A stretch of DNA of 64,000 bases from Alphaproteobacteria bacterium (GTDB taxonomy: Bacteria > Pseudomonadota > Alphaproteobacteria > Caulobacterales > Hyphomonadaceae). The translations under genes and the position numbers were made by a program. The DNA lies in assembly GCA_018830285.1 (NCBI GenBank), contig JAHJSB010000023.1, positions 85,567 through 149,566 of the forward strand, given 5' to 3'. Below the pieces are notes generated by a model, which searched no databases, was not told the DNA's origin, and worked only from the letters and a program-made list of their open reading frames with translations. Below, piece by piece: positions 9,154 through 18,686 of this stretch (position 1 is its first letter; each line of letters begins with the position of its first letter).

Positions 9154-10992
9154 ATGGCCGATACAGAAACCAGCCTCGTCGAGGATCGCCGCACCACGCT
9201 TCCCGAGGGCGGGGAGGGCATGGCGCGGCCGAAGGGCCGCAGCCTGAAGCCCCTGACGCTGCTCCTGCCGTACTTCAAGAAACATTGGGTGACGGTCGGC
9301 GTTGCGCTGGTTTTCCTCATCCTGGCGGCTGCCGCCAGCCTGTTCATTCCGATCCTGCTGGGGCAGGCGGCTGATGCCGGCCGTTCTGCCGACGGCAATG
9401 TCCAGACCCTGCTGACCCTGATCAATGAGGCCTTTTTCTGGGTGTTCCTGGCGGCGATCGCTTCGGGCCTGCTGGGCGCGGTGCGTTTCTACTTTGTCTC
9501 GCGCTTCGGCGAGCGGGTGGCGGCTGACCTGCGCCGTGACCTCTATGCCCATCTCCTGAAGCTCTCGCCCGCCTATCACTCGAAGATGCGCTCTGGCGAA
9601 GCCGTGTCACGCCTGACGGCGGACATAACCCTGATCGAGACCTTCCTTGGCACGTCTGCCTCGCTGGCCACCCGTACGCTGCTGACGACGACGGGCGCGC
9701 TGGTCATGATGATGGTGGTGAACTGGAAGCTTGGCCTGACGCTTCTGGCCATGCTGCCGGTCGCGGTCCTGCCGGTGATGGGGATTGGCCGTATCATCAG
9801 GAAAATGTCGAACCGGGCGCAATCACGCCTGTCAGATGCCGGGGCGGAGGCTGCCGAAGCGCTCGACGCGATCGAACTGGTCCAGGCCTATGGCCGCGAA
9901 GCGGGGCGGCTTGCCTCGTTCACGACGGCCATAGAGGCGACGTTCGATGCCGCGATGAAACGGATCGGTGCCCGCGCGATCATGATCGTGATGGTGTCGG
10001 TGTTGCTGTTTGGCGGCTTTGTGGGGGTGCTGTGGCTCGGCGCGCGCAGTGTGGCGACGGGTGAGATGACATTCGGCAATCTCGCCTCCATGGTGATGTA
10101 TGCGCTATATGCGGGGTCCGGCATCGGCATGCTGGCGGAAGTCTATGGTGAAGTGATGCGGGCGGCGGGCGCCGCTGACCGTGCCGCTGAAGTGCTGAAC
10201 ACCGAGATCGAGATCGAAGCGCCGGAACACCCGGTGGCGCTGCCCGCAAAGGTCGCCGGCGCGCTGGCATTCGATCATGTGACGTTCCGCTATGGCCACG
10301 AGACGCTCTCGGCGCTGGAGGATTTTTCACTGTCGGTGAAGCCGGGCGAGTTTGTTGCGCTTGTTGGCCCGAGCGGGGCCGGCAAGACGACCGTGTTCCG
10401 GCTGGCGTTGCGCCTGTTCGATCCCCAGGCCGGGAACGTGACGCTCGATGGCGTGCCGTCGGTCTTGGCAGACCCGGCTGACTGGCGCCGGCAGTTTGCC
10501 TATGCGCCGCAGGAGTCGGCGCTGTTCACAGGTACGGCGGCGGAGAACATTGCTTTCGGCACCGACAATCCGGACGAAAAGCTGCTGGAACATGCTGCGC
10601 GGATGGCGGAGGCGATGGACTTCCTGTCGGCCAAGGATGGCCTTGCGACGGATCTTGGCCAGAAGGGACGCAGCCTGTCGGGCGGCCAGCGCCAGCGCGT
10701 GGCACTGGCCAGGGCCCTGGTGCGGGACGCGCCCGTCCTGTTGCTGGATGAGGCAACCAGCGCGCTCGATTCCGAGAGCGAGGCCGCCGTGCGCCGCGCG
10801 ATTGCGAATGCTGCCGAGGGCCGCACGACACTGGTGATCGCGCACCGCCTGTCGACGGTGCGGCGGGCCGACCGGATCGTGGTGATGGAGCAGGGTCGGA
10901 TCGTCGAGGAAGGCACGCACGACCAGCTGGTCGCGCAAGGCGGGCTCTATGCGCGACTGGCCGAACTGCAGTTTGCCAGCGAAACGGCCTAG
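9154..10992 (+). CDS. ABC exporter, fused permease and ATPase (MsbA-like subfamily)
   Basis: 612 residues from the ATG at 9154; a GTG at 9133 is the alternative. The transmembrane domain with six membrane segments spans about residues 35-330. The nucleotide-binding domain spans about 355-600, with Walker [10 protein letters not shown], signature [15 protein letters not shown], Walker [13 protein letters not shown] and the switch histidine in IAHRLST. The protein works as a homodimer or heterodimer exporting lipid, peptide or drug-like substrates. The substrate cannot be deduced. Its stop overlaps by four bases, tail to tail, the stop of a small minus-strand gene. Confidence 0.9.
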   Translation: MADTETSLVEDRRTTLPEGGEGMARPKGRSLKPLTLLLPYFKKHWVTVGVALVFLILAAAASLFIPILLGQAADAGRSADGNVQTLLTLINEAFFWVFLAAIASGLLGAVRFYFVSRFGERVAADLRRDLYAHLLKLSPAYHSKMRSGEAVSRLTADITLIETFLGTSASLATRTLLTTTGALVMMMVVNWKLGLTLLAMLPVAVLPVMGIGRIIRKMSNRAQSRLSDAGAEAAEALDAIELVQAYGREAGRLASFTTAIEATFDAAMKRIGARAIMIVMVSVLLFGGFVGVLWLGARSVATGEMTFGNLASMVMYALYAGSGIGMLAEVYGEVMRAAGAADRAAEVLNTEIEIEAPEHPVALPAKVAGALAFDHVTFRYGHETLSALEDFSLSVKPGEFVALVGPSGAGKTTVFRLALRLFDPQAGNVTLDGVPSVLADPADWRRQFAYAPQESALFTGTAAENIAFGTDNPDEKLLEHAARMAEAMDFLSAKDGLATDLGQKGRSLSGGQRQRVALARALVRDAPVLLLDEATSALDSESEAAVRRAIANAAEGRTTLVIAHRLSTVRRADRIVVMEQGRIVEEGTHDQLVAQGGLYARLAELQFASETA

Positions 10993-11147
10993 GCCTTGCG
11001 CAGTTTCTTGACCTTGCCGTCAATGGTGAAGGCAAAGGCGAGCGACAGGATCAGTGGCACCCAGATGGGCAGTTCGCCAAGCCCGGGCGCGCCGAACGCT
11101 GCTGCCAGGTGATCGTCAACGCACCACCATAAAAGCCATAACCACAT
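10989..11147 (-). CDS. Small 52-residue membrane protein, unknown
   Basis: A short frame encoding 52 residues. The start ATG at 11147 is preceded by GGAG with 7 bases spacing. The protein begins with the tryptophan-rich MWLWLLWWC, continues with a second hydrophobic stretch (IWVPLILSLAFAFTI) and ends in the basic tail KVKKLRK, consistent with a small inner-membrane protein with cytosolic positive charges. It lies 76 bases downstream of the monooxygenase gene on the same strand and could share its transcript. Its TAG overlaps the ABC exporter stop by four bases. I recognise no family. Support comes from the ribosome site, membrane pattern and exact fit of the gap. Confidence 0.6.
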   Translation of the reverse strand: MWLWLLWWCVDDHLAAAFGAPGLGELPIWVPLILSLAFAFTIDGKVKKLRKA

Positions 11148-11223
11148 GATATTTCTCCGCTAACTCGAACACCTCACAGGGTTGAGATAGCGAAGGATGG
11201 GATGGATTGACAGGGGCAGGGCC

Positions 11224-12711
11224 CTATTCGGCCGCCTGAAGGATGACAGCGGCTTCGCGGTCGCCCGAGAAAGTCAGCACACCATCTTCGATCGGCGCCT
11301 TGCGAAGGTTCTTCATATCCTCGCGGTAGTTCATGTTGAGCTTCCAGGGCTTTTCCTTGTGCTGGCGGGGAAGCGAGTCAATCGCGCGCGCGAAATAGCC
11401 TGACGAGAAGCCAACTACGAACGGGTCTGTTTCGGCCGGGAAGTGGTCGAGATAGGGCATGACGCTGGTGGTGCCTGTTTCGGTCATATGGTTGAGCACG
11501 CGGCAAACATATTCCGACGTGAGATCTGCCTTCAGGGTCCACGATGCATTCGTGTAGCCGAATGTCAGCGCCATGTTCGGGACGTTCGACAACATCACGC
11601 CCTTGTAGTTCAGAAGCTCTCCGGCATGGATCAGCTTGCCGTCGATGCTGGCCTCGATGCCGTTCATGTATTGAAGGTTCAGGCCGGTGGCCGAGATAAT
11701 GATATCGGCTTCCAGCGTCTCGCCGGACTTCAGGCGGATGCCGTCAGCGGTGAAGGACTCGATATGGTCAGTGACGACGTCGGCCTTGCCCGATTTGAGG
11801 GCTTCGAACAGGTCGGAATCCGGAACGAGGCACAGGCGCTGTTCCCACGGCTTGTAGCTGGGGGTGAAGTGCTTCTCGACGTCATAGTCGGGCCCGAGTT
11901 CCTTGCGGACCATGCCGAGCAATTGTTCGCGAACCTTTTCGGGCTTCGTCTGGGTCTGGTTGTAAAAGAACTGGCCCATCGTGACGTTGCGCCAGCGGAT
12001 GACGTTGTAGGCCCAGCTCTCGGGCAGGATCTTGCGCAGGAAGGTTGCGAACTTGTCGACGGCCGGACGCGAAACGACGTAGGATGGCGACCGCTGCAGC
12101 ATGGTGACATGCGCGGCCTTGTCGGTCATTGCCGGAACCAGCGTGACGGCTGTTGCGCCCGAGCCGATGATGACGACTTTCTTGCCGGTATAGTCGAGAT
12201 CTTTCGGCCAGAGTTGGGGGTGGATGATCTGGCCCTTGAAGTCTGCTTCGTTCGGGAAGTCAGGCCGGAACGGCTTGTCGTAGCTGTAATAGCCGCCGCA
12301 CAGGAACAGGAAGCGGCAAGTCGTGAGTTCGGTCGTGCCGCCATGGTCCAGGGTGACGTTCCATACATGATCGGCGCTGGACCAGTCTGCGGCCACGACC
12401 CTGGTATTGAACTGGATCTTGTCGGTAATGCCGTTCTCGTCGGCCGTTTCCCGGACATATTTGCGGATACTGGGACCATCAGCGATGGCCTTCGCATCCG
12501 TCCAAGGTTTGAAATTGTAGCCCAGCGTATACATGTCGCTGTCCGAGCGGATGCCCGGATAGCGGAAGAGGTCCCACGTGCCGCCGATCGCGTCGCGCGC
12601 TTCAATGATCCGGTAGGTCCGGTCAGGGCATTCCCGGGTGAGGTGAACCGCTGCGCCAATGCCTGAAAGGCCCGCGCCGATGATGATTACGTCTGTGTTT
12701 GTCTGGGTCAT
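11224..12711 (-). CDS. EthA-like flavin monooxygenase (Baeyer-Villiger type)
   Basis: 495 residues. The FAD-binding Rossmann motif is IIGAGLSGIGAA at the N-terminus. The Baeyer-Villiger fingerprint FxGxxxHxxxWP is exact as FKGQIIHPQLWP (residues 158-169). The NADPH site follows at VVIIGSGATAVTL. The layout resembles mycobacterial EthA. Such enzymes insert oxygen beside a ketone or oxidise sulfur compounds using NADPH and O2. Candidate partners nearby are only the 52-residue protein downstream. The 5' gap of 72 bases to suhB holds an inverted repeat that could be an operator. The substrate is unknown. Confidence 0.88.
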   Translation of the reverse strand: MTQTNTDVIIIGAGLSGIGAAVHLTRECPDRTYRIIEARDAIGGTWDLFRYPGIRSDSDMYTLGYNFKPWTDAKAIADGPSIRKYVRETADENGITDKIQFNTRVVAADWSSADHVWNVTLDHGGTTELTTCRFLFLCGGYYSYDKPFRPDFPNEADFKGQIIHPQLWPKDLDYTGKKVVIIGSGATAVTLVPAMTDKAAHVTMLQRSPSYVVSRPAVDKFATFLRKILPESWAYNVIRWRNVTMGQFFYNQTQTKPEKVREQLLGMVRKELGPDYDVEKHFTPSYKPWEQRLCLVPDSDLFEALKSGKADVVTDHIESFTADGIRLKSGETLEADIIISATGLNLQYMNGIEASIDGKLIHAGELLNYKGVMLSNVPNMALTFGYTNASWTLKADLTSEYVCRVLNHMTETGTTSVMPYLDHFPAETDPFVVGFSSGYFARAIDSLPRQHKEKPWKLNMNYREDMKNLRKAPIEDGVLTFSGDREAAVILQAAE

Positions 12712-12750
12712 GCCCGAACGCTACAACGGCAATGCGAATGCCACAATACA

Positions 12751-12764
12751 TGACGCAGGTGTCA
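12751..12764. promoter_or_regulatory. Inverted repeat upstream of the monooxygenase gene
   Basis: TGAC-GCAGGT-GTCA, extended imperfectly to ATGAC...GTCACAT, 40-53 bases upstream of the monooxygenase ATG. It could be a repressor operator. No regulator gene is adjacent, so this is only a structural observation. Confidence 0.25.
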
Positions 12765-12783
12765 CATATTAATAGTGTCGGGC

Positions 12784-13608
12784 TTATTCGACTGCTGCGG
12801 CCTTGCCGAAGGCGGCTGCGTGGCGGATTTGTTTCTGGACGAGCGGGAAGATGTCCTCGTTGCCGGCGACGATTGAGCCCGTTGTCAGCATATCACCGCC
12901 GTCGATCTCCTCGACATAGCCGCCTGCTTCGCGCACGAGAACGACACCGGCGGCGATGTCCCAGGACTTGAGATCGCGTTCCCAGAATCCGTCGAACCGG
13001 CCAGCAGCGACCCAGGCGAGATCGAGCGCGGCCGAGCCATAGCGGCGGATGCCGGCACAGACAGGGGTCATCGCGGCGATTTCGCGGGCAAAGCCAATAT
13101 GCCAGGCTTCAGACTTGCCAACCCAGGGCGTGCCTGTGGCGATGACGGAATCGCCGAGCTTGCGGCGGGTGGCGACGCGCAATTTGCGCTGTTCCAGCCA
13201 GGCACCGCGACCGGTTTCAGCCCAGAAGATTTCATTCTTGGCGACATCGAAGACGACGCCGGCGAACAGCTTGCCTTCGCGCTCAAGGGCGATTGAAACG
13301 CAATAGTGCGGCTGGCCGTGCAGGAAGTTCAGCGTGCCGTCGAGTGGGTCGACGATGAAGCGGTTGGACTTGTCGGTGCCCTCGATGATGCCGCGCTCTT
13401 CCATGACGAAGCCATAGCCCGGGCGGGCCTTGGAGAGCTGGGAATAGATGATTTCCTCGGCGCGGTGATCGGCGTTGGAGACGAAATCGCCGGGGCCCTT
13501 CTTGGAGACCTGGAGGTTCTCGACTTCGCCGAAATCACGCGCCAGGGCCCGGCCTGCGGCACGGGCGGCGGTGATCATCACGGAACCGACGGGGGAGGGC
13601 TTTGACAT
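12784..13608 (-). CDS. suhB: Inositol monophosphatase family protein (SuhB-like)
   Basis: 274 residues. The lithium-sensitive phosphatase motifs are present: a metal-binding Glu in MEERG, DPLDGTLNFLHG and WDIAAGVVLVREAGG. Members dephosphorylate myo-inositol phosphates; in Proteobacteria SuhB also takes part in rRNA transcription antitermination. It starts 12 bases after the efp stop with AGGACC upstream, so it is co-transcribed with efp. A second family member, cysQ, is at 36578; this one lacks the CysQ DGTREF pattern and so is closer to SuhB. Confidence 0.9.
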   Translation of the reverse strand: MSKPSPVGSVMITAARAAGRALARDFGEVENLQVSKKGPGDFVSNADHRAEEIIYSQLSKARPGYGFVMEERGIIEGTDKSNRFIVDPLDGTLNFLHGQPHYCVSIALEREGKLFAGVVFDVAKNEIFWAETGRGAWLEQRKLRVATRRKLGDSVIATGTPWVGKSEAWHIGFAREIAAMTPVCAGIRRYGSAALDLAWVAAGRFDGFWERDLKSWDIAAGVVLVREAGGYVEEIDGGDMLTTGSIVAGNEDIFPLVQKQIRHAAAFGKAAAVE

Positions 13609-13620
13609 GTGTGGTCCTGA

Positions 13621-14187
13621 CTAGTCTGCGCGGCGCAGGTAGGTGCTGTCGGCCGTCTGGACGATGATGCGCTCGCCGACGCCAACGAATGGCGGGACGA
13701 GGACGCGGATATCGCCGGTGCACATGGCCGGCTTGAAGCTGTTGGCAGCCGTCTGGCCTTTGACGACCGGCTCGGTATCGAGAATCTCGAGTGTGACCTG
13801 GTCGGGCAGGGCGACGCCGATCGGGCGTTCGCCATAGAACTCGATCTGGACCATCATAGAGTCCTGAAGGAAGGCGCCCTGGTCACCGATGAAATCGCGC
13901 TCGATCATGATCTGCTCAAAGGTCTCGGTGTCCATGAAGGTGAACGCATTTTCGTCGGCGAAGAGGAACTGGAACTCTTTCTGCTCAAGACGCACGCGCT
14001 CGACCGACTCGTTGGCCCGGAAACGGGTGTTGGACTTCGACCCGTTGAACAGGTTGCGAAGCTCGACCTGGTTGAAGGCGCCACCCTTGCCGGGTTTGAC
14101 GGCCATGGTCTTGATTGCGCGCCAGACGGTGCCTTCGTGCTCGATGACATTGCCGGGTTTGATTTCATTACCATTGATCTTGGGCAT
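13621..14187 (-). CDS. efp: Elongation factor P
   Basis: 188 residues from the ATG at 14187 (AAGGAC upstream), giving [12 protein letters not shown]; a longer frame from 14244 is unlikely. EF-P relieves ribosome stalling at consecutive prolines. The tip of domain I is PGKGGA with Lys34, the position that carries beta-lysylation in bacteria with EpmA/EpmB. No modification enzyme is encoded in this window. It lies between thiE (68 bases upstream) and suhB (12 bases downstream). Confidence 0.95.
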   Translation of the reverse strand: MPKINGNEIKPGNVIEHEGTVWRAIKTMAVKPGKGGAFNQVELRNLFNGSKSNTRFRANESVERVRLEQKEFQFLFADENAFTFMDTETFEQIMIERDFIGDQGAFLQDSMMVQIEFYGERPIGVALPDQVTLEILDTEPVVKGQTAANSFKPAMCTGDIRVLVPPFVGVGERIIVQTADSTYLRRAD

Positions 14188-14255
14188 TGAAGTCGTCCTT
14201 GTTGGGGTTTGGCGCGGGTTAAGCCTTTGCCGCGCGAGGGTCAAGCGGCGGGGTG

Positions 14256-14927
14256 TTAACGCGGTTGCAGCTGGTCCAGCAGGGCATTGAAGGCCGCAAC
14301 TGCGGCAGCGGCGCCCTGTGGATGGTTCCAGACGCCAGCGGAAACGGCAAGGAAATCAGCGCCAGCGGTGACCAGCGGCGCAGCGTTCTCGACCGTGATG
14401 CCGCCGATCGCGACGCAGGGGAGTTCCATCGTCTCCTGCCAGAATTCGAGGAGCTCAAGCTCGGCGGGGACGGTGCCGGCCTTGGTCGCCGTCGGGTAGA
14501 AGGCGCCAAAGGCGACATAGTCGGCGCCCTGTTCGCCGGCAGCCATCGCCGCGTGGCGGCTGTTCTTTGCGGTGGCGCCGAGAATGGAGTCGGGGCCTAC
14601 GATCTCGCGCGCCTGTTTGATGGACATGTCCTCGGGGCCGATATGGACGCCATCAGCGCCCAGTTCCACGGCGAGTTCCGGACTGTCATTGATGATGATG
14701 GCGGCGCCATAGGCCTGGGCCATGGCGGTGATGGCTTCGGCGACGGCCCGTGTTGCGGCGACATCGATCTTGCCGTCATCATCCTTCAGGCGAATTTGCA
14801 GGCAGGCGACGTCACCCGCTTCGAGCGCGCCTTCGAGCACGGCGGCGAACTCGGGCACATCATCAATGTGCGGCGGGGTGATGAGATAGAGGCGGGTGCG
14901 TTCGCGCAGGGGGATTTTTTCGGCCAT
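14256..14927 (-). CDS. thiE: Thiamine-phosphate synthase
   Basis: 223 residues. A TIM-barrel enzyme joining the thiazole and pyrimidine phosphates to make thiamine phosphate. Visible motifs are [20 protein letters not shown] (phosphate and pyrimidine site), [12 protein letters not shown] and AIGGIT. The family's usual GPIFPTxTK appears as GAFYPTATK, so it is somewhat divergent. I see no TPP-riboswitch elements in the 51-base gap upstream. It is 68 bases upstream of efp on the same strand, with no terminator between. Confidence 0.85.
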   Translation of the reverse strand: MAEKIPLRERTRLYLITPPHIDDVPEFAAVLEGALEAGDVACLQIRLKDDDGKIDVAATRAVAEAITAMAQAYGAAIIINDSPELAVELGADGVHIGPEDMSIKQAREIVGPDSILGATAKNSRHAAMAAGEQGADYVAFGAFYPTATKAGTVPAELELLEFWQETMELPCVAIGGITVENAAPLVTAGADFLAVSAGVWNHPQGAAAAVAAFNALLDQLQPR

Positions 14928-14978
14928 GGGCGGGCTCTGTAGCTGAAGCGGGCGATGGAAGGAAGCAGGCCGTGGCGG

Positions 14979-15206
14979 TTACTTCGGCCCGACGCGGATC
15001 GTGCTGGCGGGATTGCTGGCCAGCGCCTTGCCCTTGCGCATCGGGCGGGGCTCAAGATCGCCGCCGCAATTCGGGCAGATGCCGTCGAGAGGGCCGTCGG
15101 CGCAATCGGCGCAGAAGGTGCACTCGAAGGAGCAGATGAAGGCGCCCACTTCGTCAGGGGCGAGGTCGCAATCGCAGCGTTCACAATTGGGGCGCATCTC
15201 AAGCAT
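14979..15206 (-). CDS. DUF1272 family zinc-ribbon protein
   Basis: 75 residues from the ATG at 15206. The N-terminal two thirds is a cysteine-rich domain (MRPNCERCDCDLAP, CSFECTFCADC, CPNCGGDL) matching the DUF1272 pattern, with enough cysteines for two zinc ions. A short basic tail follows. The function is unknown. It begins 8 bases after the stop of the M3 peptidase, so it is probably co-transcribed with it. Confidence 0.85.
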   Translation of the reverse strand: MLEMRPNCERCDCDLAPDEVGAFICSFECTFCADCADGPLDGICPNCGGDLEPRPMRKGKALASNPASTIRVGPK

Positions 15207-15214
15207 GCGAGGGC

Positions 15215-17314
15215 CTATTTCTTCGTTTTCATCGGTTTGCCGGACCTGGCCGCGTCGACCAGCTTCTGTTCGTAGGCTTCCGGCGTCCAGTCGCGACCGA
15301 GGAAATCGTGCACGAGCTGTGCGGCCGGTTTGGATGAGCCGGGCGCGAGGACAAGGTCGCGATAGCGTTCGGCGGTGACCGTGTCGCGCAGACCGTTTGT
15401 CTCGAACACGGTGAACAGGTCCGTCGCGATCGCAAGCGACCATTGGTAAGTATAGATGATCGCCGAATACCCGTCGAGGTGTCCGAGGCTGGCATAGCGA
15501 TGCGTGTCGGGCAGGGTTTCGAACGGGCTGAGGGCCGACTGGCGCGCATCCCAGAGCTGGTCCAAGTCCACTTCGTCCGGCGGACGGTTGTAATAATCGA
15601 GCGATATATAGGCGTAGGTCAGCTGGCGCAGCGTGCCGAGGCCTTTGCCGAAGTCGCGGGCGGCATTCATTTTTGCGACGAGTTCCCGCGGGATGGTCTC
15701 GCCATCTGCGTTCACGGCGAACTTGGCGAGCGTGTCATAGTCCCAGACCCAGTTTTGCAGCATCTGCGATGGAGCTTCGATAAAGTCCCACTCGAGATTG
15801 CTCATGCTGAGATTGGCGAAATCCGGCTGGGCGGAGAACATCTGGTGGATGAGGTGGCCAAACTCGTGAAGGAAGGTCTCGACTTGTTGGTGCTCCATCA
15901 GGCCGGTCGTGTGATCGCCTGCCGGAAAGTTGCACATCAGCGCCCCGACCGGAACGCCGTCGGATGTCGGACCGAAGCGGATCGGGAAGGCGGCGGCGTG
16001 CTTGAACTTGCTGTCGCGGGGATGCATGTCGAGGAAGAAGCGACCGATCAGCTCGCCATTGCGGTACATCTCGTGGGCGGTGACACTTTCGTCCCAGACC
16101 GGGGTATCGGCCCAATCGCGGATCTCGACACCGAACAGATCCTGCACCAGCGAGAAGATCCCGCTGCGAACATTGTCATAAGCGAAATACTGGCGCACTT
16201 CCTGACTGTCGAGCGCATAGTCCGATTGCCGGATCTGCTCTGCAAGGTAGGCGCTGCTCCACTCGGGCACGCTGTCGGCATCGGGCTGTGTTTCGACGAG
16301 CTTGGCGAGAAGACGCTGGTACTCGATGCCTGCGGCATCCGTCGCGGCGGTTTCCACACGCGACAGGAAGGCTTCGGCGACTTCCGGCGAACCTGTCATC
16401 TTGTCTTCGGTGACATAGGCGGCCCAGTTCGGGTAGCCGAGCAGGGTGGCCAGCTCGTAGCGCTTTTCCAGAAGCTTGCGCAGCGGTTCGACATTCTCAG
16501 GATAGGCGCGGTCGCTGTCGACCTCGCGGAGTTCCTTGCGCAGCGCTTCGTTCGGCGAATAGCTGTAGATGGGCCCGGTATCGGGATAGTCGGTCGTGAT
16601 CGTGACCTGGCCGTTTTCGTCAGGCTGGTGCGCGTCGATATAGTCCTGCGGCATGCCGATCAGCGCATCGACGGATTCCAGCACGACCTTACCCTGGATT
16701 TCGCGGAGGTTCTTGCTGAACACGGAACTGATCTCGGCCAGTTCGGCGTTCAGGGTACGGACCTTGTCACGGGTTTCCTCATCCTCGTCGATGCCGGACC
16801 GGCGATAGTCGCGCAGGAGGCGGGCCAGCAGGAAGGCTTCGCGCTCGTTGAGCGTGGCCGCGTCAATCGCGGCAAGACGGTCATAGATCGGCCTCGACAG
16901 GCTGAGGCGTGTCATCACATCGGACGTGCGTTGCTGGCAAAGGTCGCCGACTTCGCGCAGGCTGGCATCGGGATTGGCCTCAGCCACCACACTGGCTTCG
17001 CCATAACCGATCGAGTAGCCGAGGTTTGTGAGTGTATCGAGAAATTTGAGATCGGCAGCACCTGCAGTTGCGTCGCGTGCCTCCATGTCGGCGATCATCT
17101 TGTTCACGAGATCGAGGGAATTGCCGCAGCGTATCGTGAAGGCGTCAGCGCTTGCGGGGGCGACAACGAGCTGCGCCATCATCGCTTTGGCTTCTGTCTC
17201 GAGCACGTTGACCGGCGCCGGGGCGGGCACTTCGGCCTGTTTTGCTGCCGGTGTGCAGGCGGCCGCAATCAGCGCGAGACTGGCAAGCGGCAACGCAAGC
17301 GGGAGGATTCTCAT
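15215..17314 (-). CDS. M3 family zinc metallopeptidase, lipoprotein
   Basis: 699 residues. The lipoprotein signal is MRILPL...LIAAAC with the lipobox Cys at residue 20, so the protein should be anchored in the envelope facing the periplasm. The C-terminal half carries the thimet/oligopeptidase F-type zinc motif FLHEFGHLIH (HExxH variant HEFGH), with the downstream third-ligand helix. Relatives degrade oligopeptides (Dcp, OpdA, thimet oligopeptidase). Most are cytosolic, so lipidation is a difference shared with a periplasmic subgroup. It is followed 8 bases later by the DUF1272 gene. Confidence 0.9.
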   Translation of the reverse strand: MRILPLALPLASLALIAAACTPAAKQAEVPAPAPVNVLETEAKAMMAQLVVAPASADAFTIRCGNSLDLVNKMIADMEARDATAGAADLKFLDTLTNLGYSIGYGEASVVAEANPDASLREVGDLCQQRTSDVMTRLSLSRPIYDRLAAIDAATLNEREAFLLARLLRDYRRSGIDEDEETRDKVRTLNAELAEISSVFSKNLREIQGKVVLESVDALIGMPQDYIDAHQPDENGQVTITTDYPDTGPIYSYSPNEALRKELREVDSDRAYPENVEPLRKLLEKRYELATLLGYPNWAAYVTEDKMTGSPEVAEAFLSRVETAATDAAGIEYQRLLAKLVETQPDADSVPEWSSAYLAEQIRQSDYALDSQEVRQYFAYDNVRSGIFSLVQDLFGVEIRDWADTPVWDESVTAHEMYRNGELIGRFFLDMHPRDSKFKHAAAFPIRFGPTSDGVPVGALMCNFPAGDHTTGLMEHQQVETFLHEFGHLIHQMFSAQPDFANLSMSNLEWDFIEAPSQMLQNWVWDYDTLAKFAVNADGETIPRELVAKMNAARDFGKGLGTLRQLTYAYISLDYYNRPPDEVDLDQLWDARQSALSPFETLPDTHRYASLGHLDGYSAIIYTYQWSLAIATDLFTVFETNGLRDTVTAERYRDLVLAPGSSKPAAQLVHDFLGRDWTPEAYEQKLVDAARSGKPMKTKK

Positions 17315-17433
17315 CAGGTGCAGTCCTCGGCAAAGGGCAGGGGTGCCTGGGCAGGGCCCCGCCAGAGTTGGAACGGCACTATGGTCCGGGCGCGCAGCGT
17401 GTGTCCAGCCTTGTCCGGCGACGCTGCGCGCAC

Positions 17434-17459
17434 AATAAAAGGCGGCCCGCAGGCCGCCT
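17434..17459 (-). terminator. Rho-independent terminator of the aldolase gene
   Basis: On the minus strand AGGCGGCC-TGCG-GGCCGCCT forms a perfect 8-pair hairpin followed by TTTATT, 23 bases after the fda stop. It separates the glycolytic genes from the M3 peptidase. Confidence 0.9.
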
Positions 17460-17482
17460 GTTTCAGAACAGGGGAGAGCGGA

Positions 17483-18400
17483 TCAACCGGCGCGGGACGC
17501 CTGGAAGATGCCGTCAATCGTTGACGCCAGTATCGCATCGAATTCCGCGTCGCTCTGCTTGGCCGAAAGCCCCTCGGTGAGGGCGCGTGAGAAGCTGGCA
17601 ATCATGTGCGTGTTGCACGACAGCTTGGCGTTGGCATCGTCGCGGCTGTAACCGCCAGACAGGGCCACGACGCGCATGACGCGCGGGTGTTCGCACAGCG
17701 ATTTGTACTGGTTGGCTTTTTCCGGGAGCGACAGTTTCAGCATGACCTGCTTGTCGGCGGGCATGGCATCGAGCTGTTTCGTGATCTCGGCGAGCAGGAT
17801 ATCTTCGGCTTCGGCCTTGTCGGCGATCGTGATCGTGACTTCCGGTTCGATAATCGGCATCAGGCCATGGCCGAGGATCTGGCGGCCGACGTCGAACTGC
17901 TGGGCGACGACGGCGGCAATGCCCTTGGGGCTGGCGGCATGGATGACGGAGCGCATCTTGGTGCCGAAAATCCCCTTGGCGACAGCGCGCTCGAGCAGGT
18001 GGTCGAGTTCGGGCATCGGCTTCATCAGCTGGACGCCGTCAGCCTCGTCGGCCAAGCCTTTGTCGACTTTCAGGAAGGGAACGACGCTGCGCTTTTCCCA
18101 GAGGTATTGCGCGGTCGGAATGCCGTCAATATCGCCGTCCATTGTGCGTTCGAACAGGATCGCGCCCATGACCTTGTCGCCGGTGAAGGCCGGTGACTTG
18201 ATGATACGCGCACGCATTTCGTGAATCTTGCCGAACATTTCCTCGTCGTTGGCATAGTCGCTTTCCTCGACGCCATAGAGGCGGAGGGCTTTCGGCGTGG
18301 AGCCGCCCGACTGGTCGAGCGCGGCAATGAAGCCGGCTTTATTGGCGGCCTGTTCGGCCATTGCTGCATTATCCATGATCATTACCGCGTCAAAACTCAT
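17483..18400 (-). CDS. fda: Fructose-bisphosphate aldolase, class I
   Basis: 305 residues from the ATG at 18400; an in-frame ATG at 18442 would add 14 residues, and neither has a strong ribosome site. The protein resembles the Schiff-base aldolase of Staphylococcus (Fda): [17 protein letters not shown] at the N-terminus, [10 protein letters not shown], the MLKL stretch near the expected active lysines, and [15 protein letters not shown]. It cleaves fructose 1,6-bisphosphate to two triose phosphates without a metal. Together with gap and pgk upstream on the same strand it forms a lower-glycolysis set, but a 286-base gap suggests its own promoter. Confidence 0.92.
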   Translation of the reverse strand: MSFDAVMIMDNAAMAEQAANKAGFIAALDQSGGSTPKALRLYGVEESDYANDEEMFGKIHEMRARIIKSPAFTGDKVMGAILFERTMDGDIDGIPTAQYLWEKRSVVPFLKVDKGLADEADGVQLMKPMPELDHLLERAVAKGIFGTKMRSVIHAASPKGIAAVVAQQFDVGRQILGHGLMPIIEPEVTITIADKAEAEDILLAEITKQLDAMPADKQVMLKLSLPEKANQYKSLCEHPRVMRVVALSGGYSRDDANAKLSCNTHMIASFSRALTEGLSAKQSDAEFDAILASTIDGIFQASRAG

Positions 18401-18491
18401 TGTTTGGGGACCTGCTATTTGGTTTGCAGGGACTGCATTCAAGTACCGTGCCCAAACATGGCGTCAACAGCCCGTATTGCGTGCGCCCATG

Positions 18492-18521
18492 ATCGCGAAA
18501 ATCGCTGCATTTTCGGGCGAT
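18492..18521. promoter_or_regulatory. Inverted repeat upstream of the aldolase gene
   Basis: ATCGCGAAAAT and ATTTTCGGGCGAT are near-complementary arms (one arm has two extra bases) separated by six bases, about 92 bases upstream of the fda start. It could be an operator for a sugar-metabolism regulator, or a weak hairpin in the pgk trailer. No T-run follows on the minus strand. Confidence 0.3.
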
Positions 18522-18686
18522 TGCGGGCTTTGGGGCCCGTGCTGCGAGGCTAGAACGCTGTAAATCGGCGTGGAAAAGGGGCGAATCCCGACAGCTTCAA
18601 TTGACGGCCTTCAGGTGGCGAACAAAATGGGATCGCTATCATTCCTGCCGACCTGCGCGATTTGCCGCAGGCTGTGCCAATTGGGG

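Noticed and set aside
14928..14978. Thiamine riboswitch upstream of thiE
   Set aside because: The conserved CTGAGA-type core and second conserved box are absent; the gap is too short.
15443..17524. Open frame of 693 codons on the plus strand
   Set aside because: Antisense shadow of the M3 peptidase gene, without conserved motifs or ribosome site.
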